Positions 1-12,229 are shown, numbered from the stretch's first letter. The stretch: 64,000 nt of DNA from Vitis vinifera (GCF_030704535.1 NC_081807.1:5001001-5065000), one strand, 5' to 3'. Made by a program: numbers and translations. The notes: generated from the letters alone by a model not told the origin.

Positions 1-174
1 CATTATTTTTTATAATAAAAAGATGATGATGATGATACAAAAGTGGGTAAATGTTTTCCTTCCAGGATTATGAAAAATAATTTTCCTTTTATATACACAT
101 AAATCCTAATTAAAATATAATAGGAAGTTTAAAAAAATTGAAAAGTGCAAACCAATAAAAAAAATGGTATTTTA

Positions 175-554
175 AGCCTTATTTGGTAATTATTTTCGAA
201 AATAATCCTAAAAAATAATTTAAAAAAATAGTTTTTGAAAACTATTTTTTTGATATTTTATAAAATAATCAAAGTCCGTTTGAGAATTTAAAATATGTTT
301 TAAAAATTATTTTTATATCTAATATTTTATTTTTAATAATTCTATATATTAATATAATTATCTCTTAAAACAACCTTCATAAAAATAAGTGAAAATAATA
401 AAAAATCATTAAAAAATATTATCTAAAAACACACTATTTTTTATTCTTAAGAACAAAAAATAAAAAATAAATTTTAATTATCAAACATCATTTTTTGTAT
501 TTTTTATTCTTGATAACAATTTTCATTTCTAAAAAACAATTCACAAACAAACCC
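175..554. mobile_element. Tourist-like MITE upstream of phytocyanin gene 1
   Basis: This AT-rich insertion of about 380 bp is flanked by TTAA. Its ends are weakly inverted (GCCTTATTTGG on the left, CAAACAAACCC on the right). The paralogous upstream regions near 4,810 and 18,035 run through the same site without it, which gives clean empty sites. Size, A+T content and a TTA/TAA target fit PIF/Harbinger-type (Tourist) MITEs. No coding capacity is visible. Confidence 0.6.
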
Positions 555-2158
555 TTAAACTTTCTTAAAATTTTTCAAACTTCTTTTGACTTTTTATTAT
601 TACTTAACCAAATAAAAAACCATATATTTATCTTAATTCAACATTTTCAATTCAAAAATCTTAACATAAGACTCAATAATAATGAATCAGTCTCAAATCA
701 AATCTTGAGAGTAACATGATCACTTCAACCACTACACCATAACACCTTGAATTCTCTTGTTCCTAATTACAAGCTCGTGTGATTTTATTTGTCTTGGTAG
801 CAACCCATGATAAAAATTTACATGGATGTTTACTAATAAAATTTAAAATCAATTGTGGTCGGTTCTATCTGCACCAAACCCATGGACGGCAGTGAAATTA
901 ATCCTCTTTTTGTTAAGTAAAATACATTGAAACGAAGTTGCAAAGATCGTAACATGACACCATCATGATGATAGTTGATGTTTGCAATACCAAAATTCAA
1001 CCTTTGTTTTTTAAATTGTTTGTAAGAGGAATGAATATTTAACATGTTTCAACTAAATTGAGTCAATGCCCACCAATCGTTAATTCCCCACTTTGTATTT
1101 GCCATGATTTGGTCAAATCTCATGCTTTTTTCAATTTTTTTAAAAAGAAAAATCAATTTTGTATGAGAGGATTATAGCTACACATGGTTAGTTGACTAAA
1201 AAGTCTTGGAAATGCTCTCCATAGATTACGCAATACAATTTTTTTGTAATTGAGTCAAGATGTTATGCTAAATGTAATTATGTGCAGAAAAAGTTCAGTT
1301 CAATGTTATCTATGTTACATTGGCTTTGAAATTTATTCGGATAAAATATTTTTTTGAAAACACTTTGTAACACATTTCATTCCTTAGATTTATTTAGGCA
1401 AATGGGTAGTAATGTTAATCCAAGTATTAGATTGTGAAGCTTGAATTAATCTTGTTGCACTATATAACAGATATCGGAGGTTTAGCTCCTCGTTGAGCTA
1501 AGGAAAATTGAATTATACGGTCACCTCACAAGCATTTTAAGGGAGTAGTGCCTCTAGTCAAATTTTGTTTATTTATTGAATGATGAATCTATCCCTATTA
1601 TATTTTAACTCTTTTATGGTTTAAAATTCATTTTTAGAGAGAAAAAATTCAAAGTGTGATCTTCAATTAAGAGAAAAGAGAGTCTTCATTATTATAATCA
1701 TTCTTTTCCTTTGATTAGTGGATTATTGAGTATTGGTGTGCGAGCTCCCTAAGCATATGGATCATATTGATCATTAAACCATATTAAAATCTCTCGGTCT
1801 TTCTTTATTTCTACTTGTGCTTATGTTTAGATTAATACTTGATCAGTGCATAACATCCATAATTAATTAGTACATGGACACATGATACATGGCATAAGTT
1901 TTAAGTGCCGAAGCATGAGGACAATGTGAAGCCAAATGAAAATTAGGACCTTAGCCTACCCTCCGCTAATCTTGACTCATAAGAAGCTGTCACAAATTTA
2001 CCAGTGTATGAGAAAAAAACTTAGAAGATAAGAGGACCCAAGTGGAAGACACACCCAATTCAATAAATTCTGCACAACATTTTCCATGTTCCTACGAACC
2101 AACCCAATAATTCAGCAAGCGGAAGGTAATTTTGGCCCTTCTGCACTTGTCCATTTCC
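555..2158. other. Upstream region of phytocyanin gene 1, no gene seen
   Basis: AT-rich non-coding DNA. It is repeated, with divergence, upstream of the other three phytocyanin genes, so it belongs to the duplicated block. The open frames here are short, unconserved between the copies, and show no domain. Confidence 0.7.
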
Positions 2159-2168
2159 TATATATAAA
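2159..2168 (+). promoter_or_regulatory. TATA box of phytocyanin gene 1
   Basis: TATATATAAA lies about 100 bp upstream of the ATG. The motif is conserved at the same place before genes 3 and 4, and in altered form before gene 2. Conservation between paralogs with drifting flanks supports it as the core promoter. Confidence 0.7.
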
Positions 2169-2268
2169 CCCTATCAACTCATATACGCCACCATTCATTT
2201 CCACAATCAAGTTTCAATCTCTAGTTTAAGATATCATTAATTAAAGGCAGATAAAAGATAGTCAAGAG

Positions 2269-2925
2269 ATGGGTTTCACTTGTGCACAAGGGGTACTCAC
2301 CTTATTGGTATTAACTGCGTCCATGTTAGCAGTTGGTACGGCAAGCAGACCCATTGCAGTCAGGCCTGCAAACCATTGGAATTTCGGCTTCAACAACAGC
2401 TTTTGGGGTCCCAGAAATGGTCATCCATTTCACCCCAATAATAATAACACCCGACCTCCCAAGAAGTTCATCGTGGGTGGATCAGACCATTGGCGCTATG
2501 GCTTTAACTACACTGACTGGGCTCTCAATAATGGCCCCTTCTACGTTAATGATACTTTAGGTCAGTCTTATATTTATCAATCAAAAAATATTTCCATTTT
2601 CGATACTTGATTTCTCTGATCTTTGCATGACGGAATTGTGTATAATATGGTGATTGTTGCAGTGTTCAAGTATGATCCTCCAAGCAAGACAACATTTCCT
2701 CACAGTGTGTACTTGCTGCCAAATCTTCGGAGCTTCTTGACATGCGACCTCAGCAGGGCGGAGCAGGTGGCTACGGTGGCTCAAGGAGGCGGTGAGGGTT
2801 TCGAGTTTGTGCTGAAGAACTGGTGGCCTCACTACTTTGCCTGCGGGGAACATGATGGGTTGCATTGCAAAGAGGGGATGATGAAGTTCTTTGTGATGCC
2901 GCTGCTTGGTCCTTACCATGGCTGA
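2269..2925 (+). CDS. Phytocyanin-like secreted blue copper protein, copy 1
   Basis: Two exons, 2269-2560 and 2663-2925, separated by a 102-bp GT-AG intron in phase 1, give 184 residues. Residues 1-26 form a signal peptide (hydrophobic core TLLVLTASMLAVG, then TAS). A Pro/Asn-rich linker follows, then a plastocyanin-like domain from about residue 58 (KKFIVGG...WRYGFNYTDWA). By comparison with phytocyanins the copper ligands are His111, Cys158, His165 and Met170, with a Cys125-Cys166 disulfide. Several N-glycosylation sequons are present (NNS, NNT, NYT, NDT). There is no C-terminal hydrophobic GPI signal, so a soluble apoplastic protein is inferred. Oddity: the Cys-to-His ligand loop is two residues longer than in cucumber basic protein and contains an extra His161. 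Role by family: electron transfer or cell-wall copper redox; the partner is unknown. Confidence 0.88.
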
Positions 2926-5434
2926 TCAATGGAGAATTGGCCAGGGAAGAAGAAGATGCAGTGCTTCAGTGTTTCAGGCGTTTGCTAATTTGGAAACAAT
3001 AAGATTTGAGTTGTGGGAGGATTTAATCCTAGAATATATAGCAATATTGATCATCAGTACTGTTGGTATGCTGCTGATTTGCTTCATATGTTTTAGAAAT
3101 ATAAAACACACTAATTTTATTAATACTCTTCTTAGTTCTATCTATTAATAGATGTCCCGATTGGTTACATATAACTATAGAAGATAAAGCAGTTCCATAT
3201 ATGGAAATTTAAAGGGAATCGTCTCAGCATTTTGGGGCCAGTTTCATTTCCTTCCCCTTTTTATAACTTCTTAATTACATATTTGCATTGAAGTGAAATT
3301 ATATTTCCAAAGGCAGATATGTGTGGAAGGTATTTTTGAAAACATATCCACAAAATAATTTTTAAAAATTATTATTTGATATTTTGTAAAAATTAAATGT
3401 TATTTTAAAACTTGAAATTTTTTAAATTTATTTTTTATATTTTTAAATACTTTTTTAAAAATAACTTTTAGGGTTAGATACATTTTAACCTTTCAAATTT
3501 TTGCATATTTTACACTTTTTTCCCTCACATTCAAAACCTAATAGCTTACAACTCGAACTTATTAAAACCAATACTTTGCCTCTAATTACAAACCCTCTAA
3601 ACAATTATAAAACAAATGATTTTTTTTCACACTTGGTTTGAACATTGAACTTGGATAGACCCAACTTTGAATTAGCAGCTTTAAAGTAAAATTTCTCAAA
3701 AACCTTTAAAATATAGTAGTCATGAATTTTTATTTTTAAAATTTTTTTATTAAAGAGATATGCATATGACTACTCATGATTTTTTCATATAAATAACTTT
3801 AAACTTGGATAATAAGTATTTTTTTTTTTCACATTTCAATATTATTTCTTCACTTAATAAACTATTCATTGACTTTTATAATTAGTTTGAGAAGTATTCG
3901 GTTTGAAATGTGATAAAGTAAAGTGTAAAACATGTCAAAGGTTGAGAAAGTAATTATCTAATCCTAATTTTATGGTATTTTATTTTCAATCCTTGTTTGT
4001 ATTTGTATAATTATCTTTTAAAATAACTTTCAGAAAATAAATGAAAACAATTAAAAGTAACTAAAATATGTTTTTAAAAAATACTTTATTTTATATTTTT
4101 AACAACAAAATTTTTTTTTCATTTTTTAATTATCAAACATATTTTTCTTTTTCTTTTTTTAAATTGGGTTTTATATGGGTGGGAGAGGTTATGATCAAGC
4201 CAAAAGATGATATAGTTTTGTCCATCTTATAAGGGCAACTCAGATTTGCTTTTATACATAGTATCTTTTGTGATGTCTCACATAACAAAAAATTGATTTA
4301 AAAGAATTACCTCTCAAATCAATCCAAAAATGATTTCAAGTGATTTTATATCTAGTGTTAAAAGCAATTTTTAATCTTTACCAAAAGCTTAATATTGTTT
4401 TTAAGTATTATGAGATCCTTTACCCTTCCTAATGTATTGTTAAATTAAGGATTGATATGTCATTATTATTAATTTTAATCTACACATATTCTTTACTCAT
4501 ATGCGTTGCAGTATTCTTTCTTGCTTTTTACTCATCACCTCAAAATTGTATTGAAACTTGACTGTTGAATCCTTGATCTCTGTCTTTCCTCTTTAAAAGA
4601 AATTTTAAGATTTTATGGTTAAAACCTTGATTTTGAGAGTTTAAGAATGATGGTGAAGTAATGACAAAAATAATCTTTCCTCTAGATACATATCGCCCTT
4701 ATCGAATTTATTTCTTTTTATATGCATAAAAATTAATCCGAATTAAAATACATATGATAGAAAGTTTAATAAAGTTGAAAAGTGAAAACCAATATAATTT
4801 TTATAAAAAATAAATGATATTTTAAACTTTCTTGAATTTTTTTGACTTCTTTTCATTTTCTTGTTGTTATCTAACCAAAACGAACTACATACTTACCTTA
4901 ATTTAGTATCTTTGATTCAAAAATGCTAGTACAAGATTCAATAATAGTGAAGTATTCTCAAATCAAATCTTTAGAATAAAATTATCAACTTTAACCATTA
5001 CACTAACACCTTGGATCCTTCCTCTTTAAGCTCATATGATTTTAATTATGTTAATGACATCTCACAAAAAAAACTTCATAAGCTTTTCGTTGATTATATT
5101 TTATTCACGTCATATGAGGTTTAGCATAATTACACTAAATTTCATTTAGTTTCAAATTTCGTAAGTTTATTTCATTTACAAAATTTATATTTTTAGAGGT
5201 TTATTAAATACATTTATCTAAAATCTTTTTTCTGAATTTTTTTTCTTTCACAAGGTACTAATCCATGGATTTTAAAACAAATGATGGTTGATTAATCGTT
5301 GAAAGCATTTAAACAAATTTCCAAAGATGGTAACAAGATCCTATGCAACTGCATGATGCTATGGTGACGTTTGCAATACTAAAATTCAACTCTTTTTTTT
5401 TAAAAAAAAAATTGTTTGCAAGAGGAATAAATAT
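2926..5434. other. 3' flank and intergenic DNA between phytocyanin genes 1 and 2
   Basis: AT-rich, non-coding and matched by 16,117-18,667 downstream of gene 3. From about 4,660 it matches the distal upstream DNA seen before gene 1 (from about 50), which shows that gene 2's upstream region begins here. No gene is supported. The open frame just after the stop codon is conserved between copies only because the 3' flank is duplicated. Confidence 0.65.
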
Positions 5435-5439
5435 TTAAC
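5435..5439. repeat. Target-site duplication (left), TTAAC
   Basis: TTAAC lies immediately left of the solo LTR and is repeated at 9757-9761. The paralogous empty site near 18,671 has a single TTAAC in the same context (ATATTTAACATGTTTCAG). Confidence 0.95.
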
Positions 5440-6580
5440 TGTTGACCCCCATTTTGGAGACATTTTCTCTTTGAATTTTCTGCAGATTATTTGGCCAGGT
5501 GTCACCATCTTGGCTAGCCACGTGTCGACTCCTGAGTGGATGCTAGGGAATCAGCTGAGCATTTGAGGAACCAATAGAAATTTGACATGTGGAGGAAGGT
5601 TCTAGAAGAGGAATATATGGGGAGCGTATTCCGTTATGCAGAGGGGTGTCGTCTGGCAGCTGCAGGGTAGTGGGGGGAGAGAGAAAAACGGAAAAAAAGG
5701 AAAAACCAGGGATTCGGGAGAGCTTGAGAGTGGAGAGAGGGGAAGGCTGCTAAAGAGGGTTTTTCAGAGAGTTTTGAGCTAGTTGCAGACGGTGAAGCTC
5801 AAAGGAAGACACCTTAGAGAGGTCGTCTGGGCAGTGAGAGAGGAACGGAGTGTTGACTGGAGGGGAGTTCTCTCTGGTTGAAGCTGTTACAGACAGAGTA
5901 AGGTGGAGGGCTAAGCAAGGAAGAAGAAGAAGGGTGATTTACTGAGTTCCTGTCGATCTTGTTGGAGAAAACCATTCTCAGGTATGCTTTTCTTCTCTCT
6001 ATCTTCTCATTTTTGGGAGATATTTGGGGATTGCTAGTAAGTATGTTAAGATATATTCTTTTTTATATAGTTCTTGCTGAAGATCAGTTTGTCCTTATTT
6101 CATCTTCCCCATGATATATATGTACTCCTGCTTTGTTTTTTTTGTTTGATACTCATTTGATTTCACCCACCCTCATCAAGGTCCGTTGATAACAATATGT
6201 AATGTACCTTGTATGATTCCCCTTTGTTTCTACCATTTGTACTCTATTTCGGTTATTTTTCCCTGTTCCTCGCACCCATCCATGGCATACACCAGATTTC
6301 CTATCTTGGCACGAAAAGGTAAGGCACCGTGAGATTCTCAGTGGAGGAATTTTCTGGACTAGAGAGAGAAGAGAGTATTTTGTCTAGAGATTTTCTGGGC
6401 AGTGGTGGCTATGGATCTGTTTCCTAGCGGGCACTTGGAGTTTATGCACTTTGCGGACAAGCTGGGGTGTGGCATAGGTTGCTAATGCTTTTGAGGTTTT
6501 CCCACTTGGGAATCAGAAGGAATTTGCGCCGGCGTTGCAATCTGCTGTTGAGGCTGGGGGCCAATGGAAGGATTTCGTCT

Positions 6581-6858
6581 TATCAGAGATACGATATTCA
6601 GCAGGCTGCGAGGTGGATTGAGCAGGTGCTTCCTTCCACTTTGCTGCTGTTGGTGATTTTCATCCGGCAATATCTGCAATGATTCTTTGTTACTATTTGG
6701 ATATCCGCTGTAATGTTCAAGTCCAATGAAATTCTTCGGAAGCAAACAACGTCGAAAGGAGAGAGGAAAATATCTGTTCTAGTTGGGATCTCTCTTGTGT
6801 TCACACTTCACGTTGCTGGTGCTTACTGATGGTATCATAATGATACCTTGATGAGGTA
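6581..6858 (+). pseudogene. Decayed RING/transmembrane E3-ligase-like (RNFT-type) fragment inside the solo LTR
   Basis: Reading + strand gives [19 protein letters not shown], then [21 protein letters not shown], then [18 protein letters not shown] and [28 protein letters not shown]. I recognise this from memory as the membrane-spanning part of plant RING finger and transmembrane-domain proteins. Two in-frame stops, and the absence of the RING domain, make it a pseudogene fragment. It lies in the same orientation as the LTR, about 1.1-1.4 kb from the LTR start. The identity rests on recall and needs a protein search. Confidence 0.5.
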
Positions 6859-7379
6859 GACAACAATGGTTTTCAGGTGTATTCTATTGATGCATGCAGT
6901 AAGCAGCAGCTCTCCTAGTCTTGGTGTGGAATCCATGACTGATGGTCATAACAACTATACGGGTTGTGGATATAATGATGTCTTTGATGAACCAGCTATG
7001 GGGAATGGCACCTACCCGAGTCTCTTTTGCCCCATGTATGCCATATTTCTTTTTAACACCACGTGTCTTCATACCCTTTCTTTTCTTACCCATCAAACCC
7101 GTCCATCTCATCCTCTGTCATCCATCTCATGCATGCATCCCATATCCATCAAATCCATTGTTTCATGCCCGTGTCTCATACTCTCCCATATGCATGGCAG
7201 CCTTCATTACCCATCAAACCATCCGTCAAACCCATTTTCTCACTCTAAGACCTTCTCATATCCATTATCCTTTTCTCACCACCTTTCATAACCATATTTC
7301 CTGATACCTATCATGTTTGTTTTTCTCACAATGTCCTCCGGAAAATGGGTTTTCTCTATGATTTTTTAAGCTGATTGGG

Positions 7380-8560
7380 ATAAGGAGGCTGTCCTGTTTT
7401 CACCCAGAGTTAAGAATGGTGCGAAGCTTCTTGGTAGTTTGGACGATAATGGTGCCCCATAATCGTGTATGCTTGTACTTGCCATAAAAGATATTGTTGC
7501 TCTTTCATTACTGAAAACCCTTCAGGAAGAAAGGCTCCAAGCTTCTACTGAGAATGAACATGAAATCAATGTTTGCTCATCAAACCAGAAATCTTCTTTT
7601 GTTCAGTGTTGATCTTGTGGCACTACTTATGGAAGAGAACCCAAACATAGCGGGTGAGTTTCAGAGTGCGGTGCCGATACACGAGATATAGCACGCATGA
7701 TGGAGGAAGAAGTTTCAACGCCTGTTGCTACAGCTTCAGCGCTGGTGTTTGAGTTCCCATGGACGGGTAATTATTCTAATCTACACAGCTTCAGCTAATG
7801 GATGTAGTGGTCATGCACAGAAACGACATTACCCACCATTGTAGACAGCCAATATTCTGATGAGCACGATAAATTGCCTGCTATTGAAAAGAAGCTCCAC
7901 TCTAAAATTCCATCTCAAGAAATTGTTCCTTCTTAAGTGCCGAGTTCCAAATGACACTCACATTGATCAATCTGGCAGTGTCGGGGAGTACTCAAGCCTT
8001 CCAAGTGGACCAATGGACAGAGGATGCTGCTGTAATGACCCAGAACTTAAACCTGAGGATGCTAAGGACGGAATCATAGCACTTATAAATCAGATTCAGT
8101 GAAAGGAACGCTTCTGACCTCATCTACCAGCCTTGACAGCCACTTCCACCAGCATCTGTGAAATATTCTGAAGCTTTGGACGTTAGTTATACTGTTCTAA
8201 ACAGTAGTCACCTGTATCTGTTTGGGGGAGGCAAGGAATCTGAAGGACTTGGGTTCAAATAGGGTTTTGTATCGATTAGAGAAAGGGATACCAAAAGAAA
8301 AGCTTGTAGAATGAGAGCCAGCAGAAGATATCAACAGTGAAAGCACGAATTGGGCATGTGCGGAATGAGTTGCGGTTTCTTGTTCAGAAATCGAACATTG
8401 GCTTCTATCACCTTCGAGCTACTCGCAGAAACAGTTGATAAGCTGTTGGAATAAATGGTTCGGATCACCATTGCAAATATGGTACAGAGTTTGTTGCCTG
8501 GCTGAGCTTTGTGCACAGTTATAACGTGAGATAATCAGAGAAATCTAGTTGCCTCGAGGA
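7380..8560 (+). pseudogene. Unidentified gene-like debris inside the solo LTR
   Basis: Several short stretches read like decayed protein-coding exons: DLVALLMEENPNIAG near 7,613, YSDEHDKLPAIEKKLHSK near 7,856, and SSLPSGPMDRGCCCNDPE near 7,990 followed by DGIIALINQIQ. They are in different frames with stops between them. They are not LTR-typical sequence and have no counterpart in the LTRs of the 16.8-kb element. I do not recognise the source gene or genes. They could be further captured host exons, or could simply be chance frames in GC-richer DNA. Confidence 0.3.
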
Positions 8561-9208
8561 AAGGAGTCAAATAGGCTGATGAAAGAAGAAAGGGTTCACC
8601 CATGGTGGTATACTCGGTTTGCACAATAGTCAGCAAAATAGGAAATTCATGGCAGCTGCAATTATCCGCATTACCATGCAATCATCCATGCTGCAATGTA
8701 ATCATCCTAACTTTTCCACCTCGGGTCCCACGCGTTGTGATTCTCCATGCACGGTTGCCCTACAGTACCCAGAACCCGAAATCTCATCCTAAACTTTCCA
8801 TGGCCCACTCATTCCACTCTGGGCCCCATTCTTACTAGGTCATGCATGGCCACCTTTAGTATGGGCCGTCTTTAAGCCACGTGCCACCTCTCATTCTCTC
8901 TTCCCTGATTTTGGAAATAATTCTTTCGAACTCCATCTCGTGAACCACTTTTCAAATTTCGTTTTGTTAAAATAAATTTCAAATCATCAAATCTCTTAGA
9001 GTTTTAGGTACCAAAATCCCATTTCCAATAAAATTTTGCCGCCACTTTTTCTTCTGGCAAGCAATTTTTATAACTCCCATGGTTTTTTTAAAATGTTTTA
9101 AAATAAGTACGAATTTAATTCTGTTATTCCAAATAATGGAATTTATGGAATTAATTTATACAAAAATAAAACGGGCTTTGGTGGGGGCCCCACATAGGTG
9201 ATTTTATA

Positions 9209-9231
9209 ATTGATTGATTGATTGATTGATT
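9209..9231. repeat. Tetranucleotide microsatellite (ATTG)n
   Basis: About six units of ATTG/GATT lie inside the solo LTR. Confidence 0.9.
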
Positions 9232-9756
9232 TGATCACCATTCATATCTGATTTATTCTGTTCCTTGACATGCGTATAAGTATATGTACATATTCATTTG
9301 TTCATTAACCCTGTTTTTGATTGCGCCTTGTGGTTCGTCGTTCAGGTACGCATCTATTCTCATTCTGGTATCTTTATATACATGTTTTGATTCTCATACG
9401 TGCATGATCGATTCGAGTATTCATTGACTTCCTAATTAATTGTCATGATTGCTTCATTTTATTAGTAGAGACCCACTTTAGGGACTTAGAAGGGTACTAC
9501 GGTCTTTACCATACCTTCCCGATAAGTAACCTGACCCCCGAACCCGATCCGGTTTTTCACAGACCACCTTTTCCAAAATAAGGAGTCACGCTTAGGGTTT
9601 TTCTTTCTTATTTTGTTTACCCTTTAAAAATAAAACAAAAATAAGTGGCGACTCCAAGTCATTTTCTTAATAAATAAAAATCAATTTTTCAAATAAAATC
9701 GAGCTCGCCATCGAGTGGGAAACGCATTGAGATGAGTCGAAAATGCGGGGTCCACA

Positions 9757-9761
9757 TTAAC
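9757..9761. repeat. Target-site duplication (right), TTAAC
   Basis: Right copy of the duplication flanking the solo LTR. Immediately after it the DNA rejoins the duplicated block. Confidence 0.95.
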
Positions 9762-12132
9762 ATGTTTCAGCTAAATTGAGTCAATGCCCACCAATCGTTA
9801 ATTCCCCACTTTGTATTTGCCTTGATTTGGTCAAATCTCATGCCTTTTTTCAATTAAAAAGAAGACAAAAAAAAAGAGACAATTTTGTATGAGAGGGTTA
9901 CAGCTACACACGTTTAGTTGACTAAAAAGCCTTCCAAATGCTCTCCATAGATTACACAATATCAAATTAGGATTCACCCAATGGTCTGTCATCATTAGGG
10001 ACTGGAAATGAATGCACAATTTTTTGTAATTGAGTCAAGATGTTATGACAAACCTAATTATGTACTCAAAAGGTTTAGTTCAACTTTTTCTATATATTTC
10101 ATTGACATTAAATTTGCTTAAGATAAAATATTCCGTTGAAAACATTTTGTAACACATTTTAATCCCTAGATTAATTTAGATAAATGAATAATAATATTAA
10201 TTCGAGTATTGAATTATGAAGTTTGAATCAGTCTCATTGCATTATATTAGAGATGTTGGAGGTTCAGCTCCCCATTGAACTTGCGAGGATCAAGCTACAT
10301 AGTCAGCTCGAGTGTAAGAGAGTAGTGCCCTTAGTTAATTTTTATTTATATATTGAATGATGAATTTATTCCTATTACATTTTAACTCTCTTATAATTTA
10401 ATGTTCATTTAAAAAAAAAAAATCACAGTGTGATAATAAATTAAGAGAAAAGGGAGTCTTCATCATTGGAACCTTCTTTTCATCTCATTAGTAGATTATT
10501 GAGTTTTGGAGTGCTCCTAAATGTAGGGATATGATCATCTCAATCTTAAACTTGATTAAATGCTTTTATCTCTTCTTGAATAATTCTATTAAACAGAAGT
10601 CCAAAGGACCCAAAAATAAACTTATATAGAACTTAGGATTATGTTTCAGTGATGGGAGTTTAAAGCAATTAAGAATAAACTTAGAACCTAGGATGTCGTT
10701 CTAATGACAAGAGTCCAAAGTAATTAAGAATAAACTTAGATAGAACTTAGGATAACATCTTTAAAGCAATTAAGAATAAGCTTAGAATATATGATGACTT
10801 TGCAATGATGAAAATCTGAAGGAATTAAGAATAAACTTAGATAAAACTTAGGATGACGTTTCAACGATAAGAGTCCAAAACAACTAAGAATAAATTTAGA
10901 TAAAACTTAGGATGATGTTGCAATGATGAGAGTTCAAAAGAGTTAAGTATAATAAACTTAAATAAAACCTATGATAACGTCCCAATGACAGAAGTTCAAA
11001 AGAATTAAGACTAAACTCATAAAAGCCACAAACATGTTGTTGGCCTCAAAAGCCACATTTTGATTTATATAAAATTTATTTTGTATTTCATAAAACTTTC
11101 ATAATATCTTTAAAAATTATGGTTATAAGTTTTGTTTAGGTTATTTGTGGTTATTGAAAAGTATTAACAAGAAAAAAAAAGAATATTAAGAAAAATGATT
11201 TTCTTAAATTTGGTTGTATTATGAAAAATATTAAAGAAATTTAAATATAATTAAAATTTGTTAAAAAACTTATAATGATATGTTGCTTTTGCTAAATCAA
11301 ATTGAAGGGTGGTATAACATCAATCTATTTCCAACATCATATCCATAGTTAGTTGCTCTGCTCCGTAATTTTAAATTATTTATTTTTTGAAATAGTATAT
11401 TATCTTTCAATGATGGAGAGATAGAAAGAAAAATGGAAAAAAAATTCATTTCAATAATTTTTTTTTTTATAAAAAAGGAGGTCATCATACCGTAAGTCGA
11501 TCGTAATAAAGTGAAGTATGAGTTTGTAAATGAATAATTGGATATTTAACATATCTTTTACCTCTACTTTCCCACCTTCTGTTGCAGTTCAAATCGCACC
11601 ACCTACTCCTAGTCAAATTTCATGGCTTTAAAAAAACATAAACAGACAGAATAGGTCCATGCAGTTGGTCGACTCCTGAGAGAGTCTTCCACACTTAGTG
11701 TATATAAATTCAAACACATATAGCAGCAGTCCATCCAGTCCATGAATGTTCATAGCAAATTCATGGAAAAATTTTAATTAATTATCAATGAGAATTTAGC
11801 ACCCCTTATCATATAAGGAAAATTTAGGTGCCTAGCTAATCATAACCTATAGCAATTTGCATGAGGACCCTTTAGTGGGTACCCTATCAGCTGCCCTCCA
11901 ATGAAAAAATAAATAAAATTTAAGGGTCCACTGATATTGAGTCCCAACTCCTAAGTACGTGTGACACATTTATCACTGTGTATGACAGAGAAGCGTTTGA
12001 AACCAGAGGGCCAAAGTGGAGGCCTCGCCCAACTCAAGAAATTCACCACCATATTTGATTATTTTCCATGTCCGACCAACCCCATTCTGCCAAAAGGCGA
12101 TTTCCTGCTGTTCCGCACTAGTCCAACTCCGG
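9762..12132. other. Upstream region of phytocyanin gene 2, no gene seen
   Basis: The first ~760 bp match the DNA before gene 4 (18,676-19,430). The segment then holds a minisatellite (10,608-11,015) and AT-rich DNA. From about 11,800 it shows a diverged version of the proximal promoter of genes 1, 3 and 4, with shared words such as ATTTATCACTGTGTATGA. No coding exon is supported. Confidence 0.6.
10608..11015. repeat. Minisatellite, unit about 59 bp, roughly 7 diverged copies
   Basis: The phrase AAGAATAAACTTAGATAAAACTTAGGATGACGTT... recurs with a spacing of about 55-60 bp, including deleted units. It is unique to gene 2's upstream region and absent from the equivalent DNA before genes 1, 3 and 4. 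Confidence 0.8.
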
Positions 12133-12140
12133 TATTTAAA
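12133..12140 (+). promoter_or_regulatory. TATA-like box of phytocyanin gene 2
   Basis: TATTTAAA lies about 90 bp before the ATG, at the position where genes 1, 3 and 4 have TATATATAAA. Confidence 0.55.
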
Positions 12141-12229
12141 CCCCCACAAACTCATGCCTCCATTGCAACTACCAGCTTTCGGTTTCTGATTCTAGATTCA
12201 TTTGAGGAAGAGAGGAAGCCAGCAAAGCG

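Larger units (their letters stand above)
5440..9756 (+). mobile_element. Solo LTR (4.3 kb) of the large gypsy-like family
   Basis: It begins TGTTGACCCCCAT and ends GCGGGGTCCACA, so it has TG...CA ends, with a 5-bp duplication TTAAC. Its first bases and its last ~300 bases match the LTRs of the 16.8-kb element at 35,681-52,521 in reverse complement. The shared 3' block includes GTGGCGACTCCAAGTC and the region around GGTTACTTATCGG in reverse. No internal region or second LTR is present, so it is a solo LTR left by LTR-LTR recombination. The middle (about 6,300-8,600) differs from the other LTR and contains decayed gene fragments. An AATATATGG motif near 5,611 could be the LTR's TATA box, and CAG|GTATGC at 5,979 looks like a splice donor. 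Confidence 0.88.
1..10520. repeat. Segmental tandem duplication, unit A (two-gene block)
   Basis: The sequence from base 1 reappears from about 13,141 with a shift of about 13.14-13.19 kb. Matching landmarks are the opening AT-rich motif, the upstream MITE, the phytocyanin gene at 2269 (matched at 15460), its 3' flank, and the distal upstream DNA of the next gene up to about 10,520. The match is interrupted by a solo LTR at 5440-9756. The unit may extend left of the window. The boundaries are by eye and approximate. Confidence 0.85.

Noticed and set aside
2581-2919. Antisense open frames of about 112 residues overlapping exon 2 of the phytocyanin genes
   Set aside because: They mirror the conserved exon on the other strand and appear in each copy for that reason only.
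9460-9756. A short independent transposon at the right end of the solo LTR
   Set aside because: The block is the conserved 3' end of the LTR family. It matches 35,681-35,980 and 49,047-49,350 in reverse complement.
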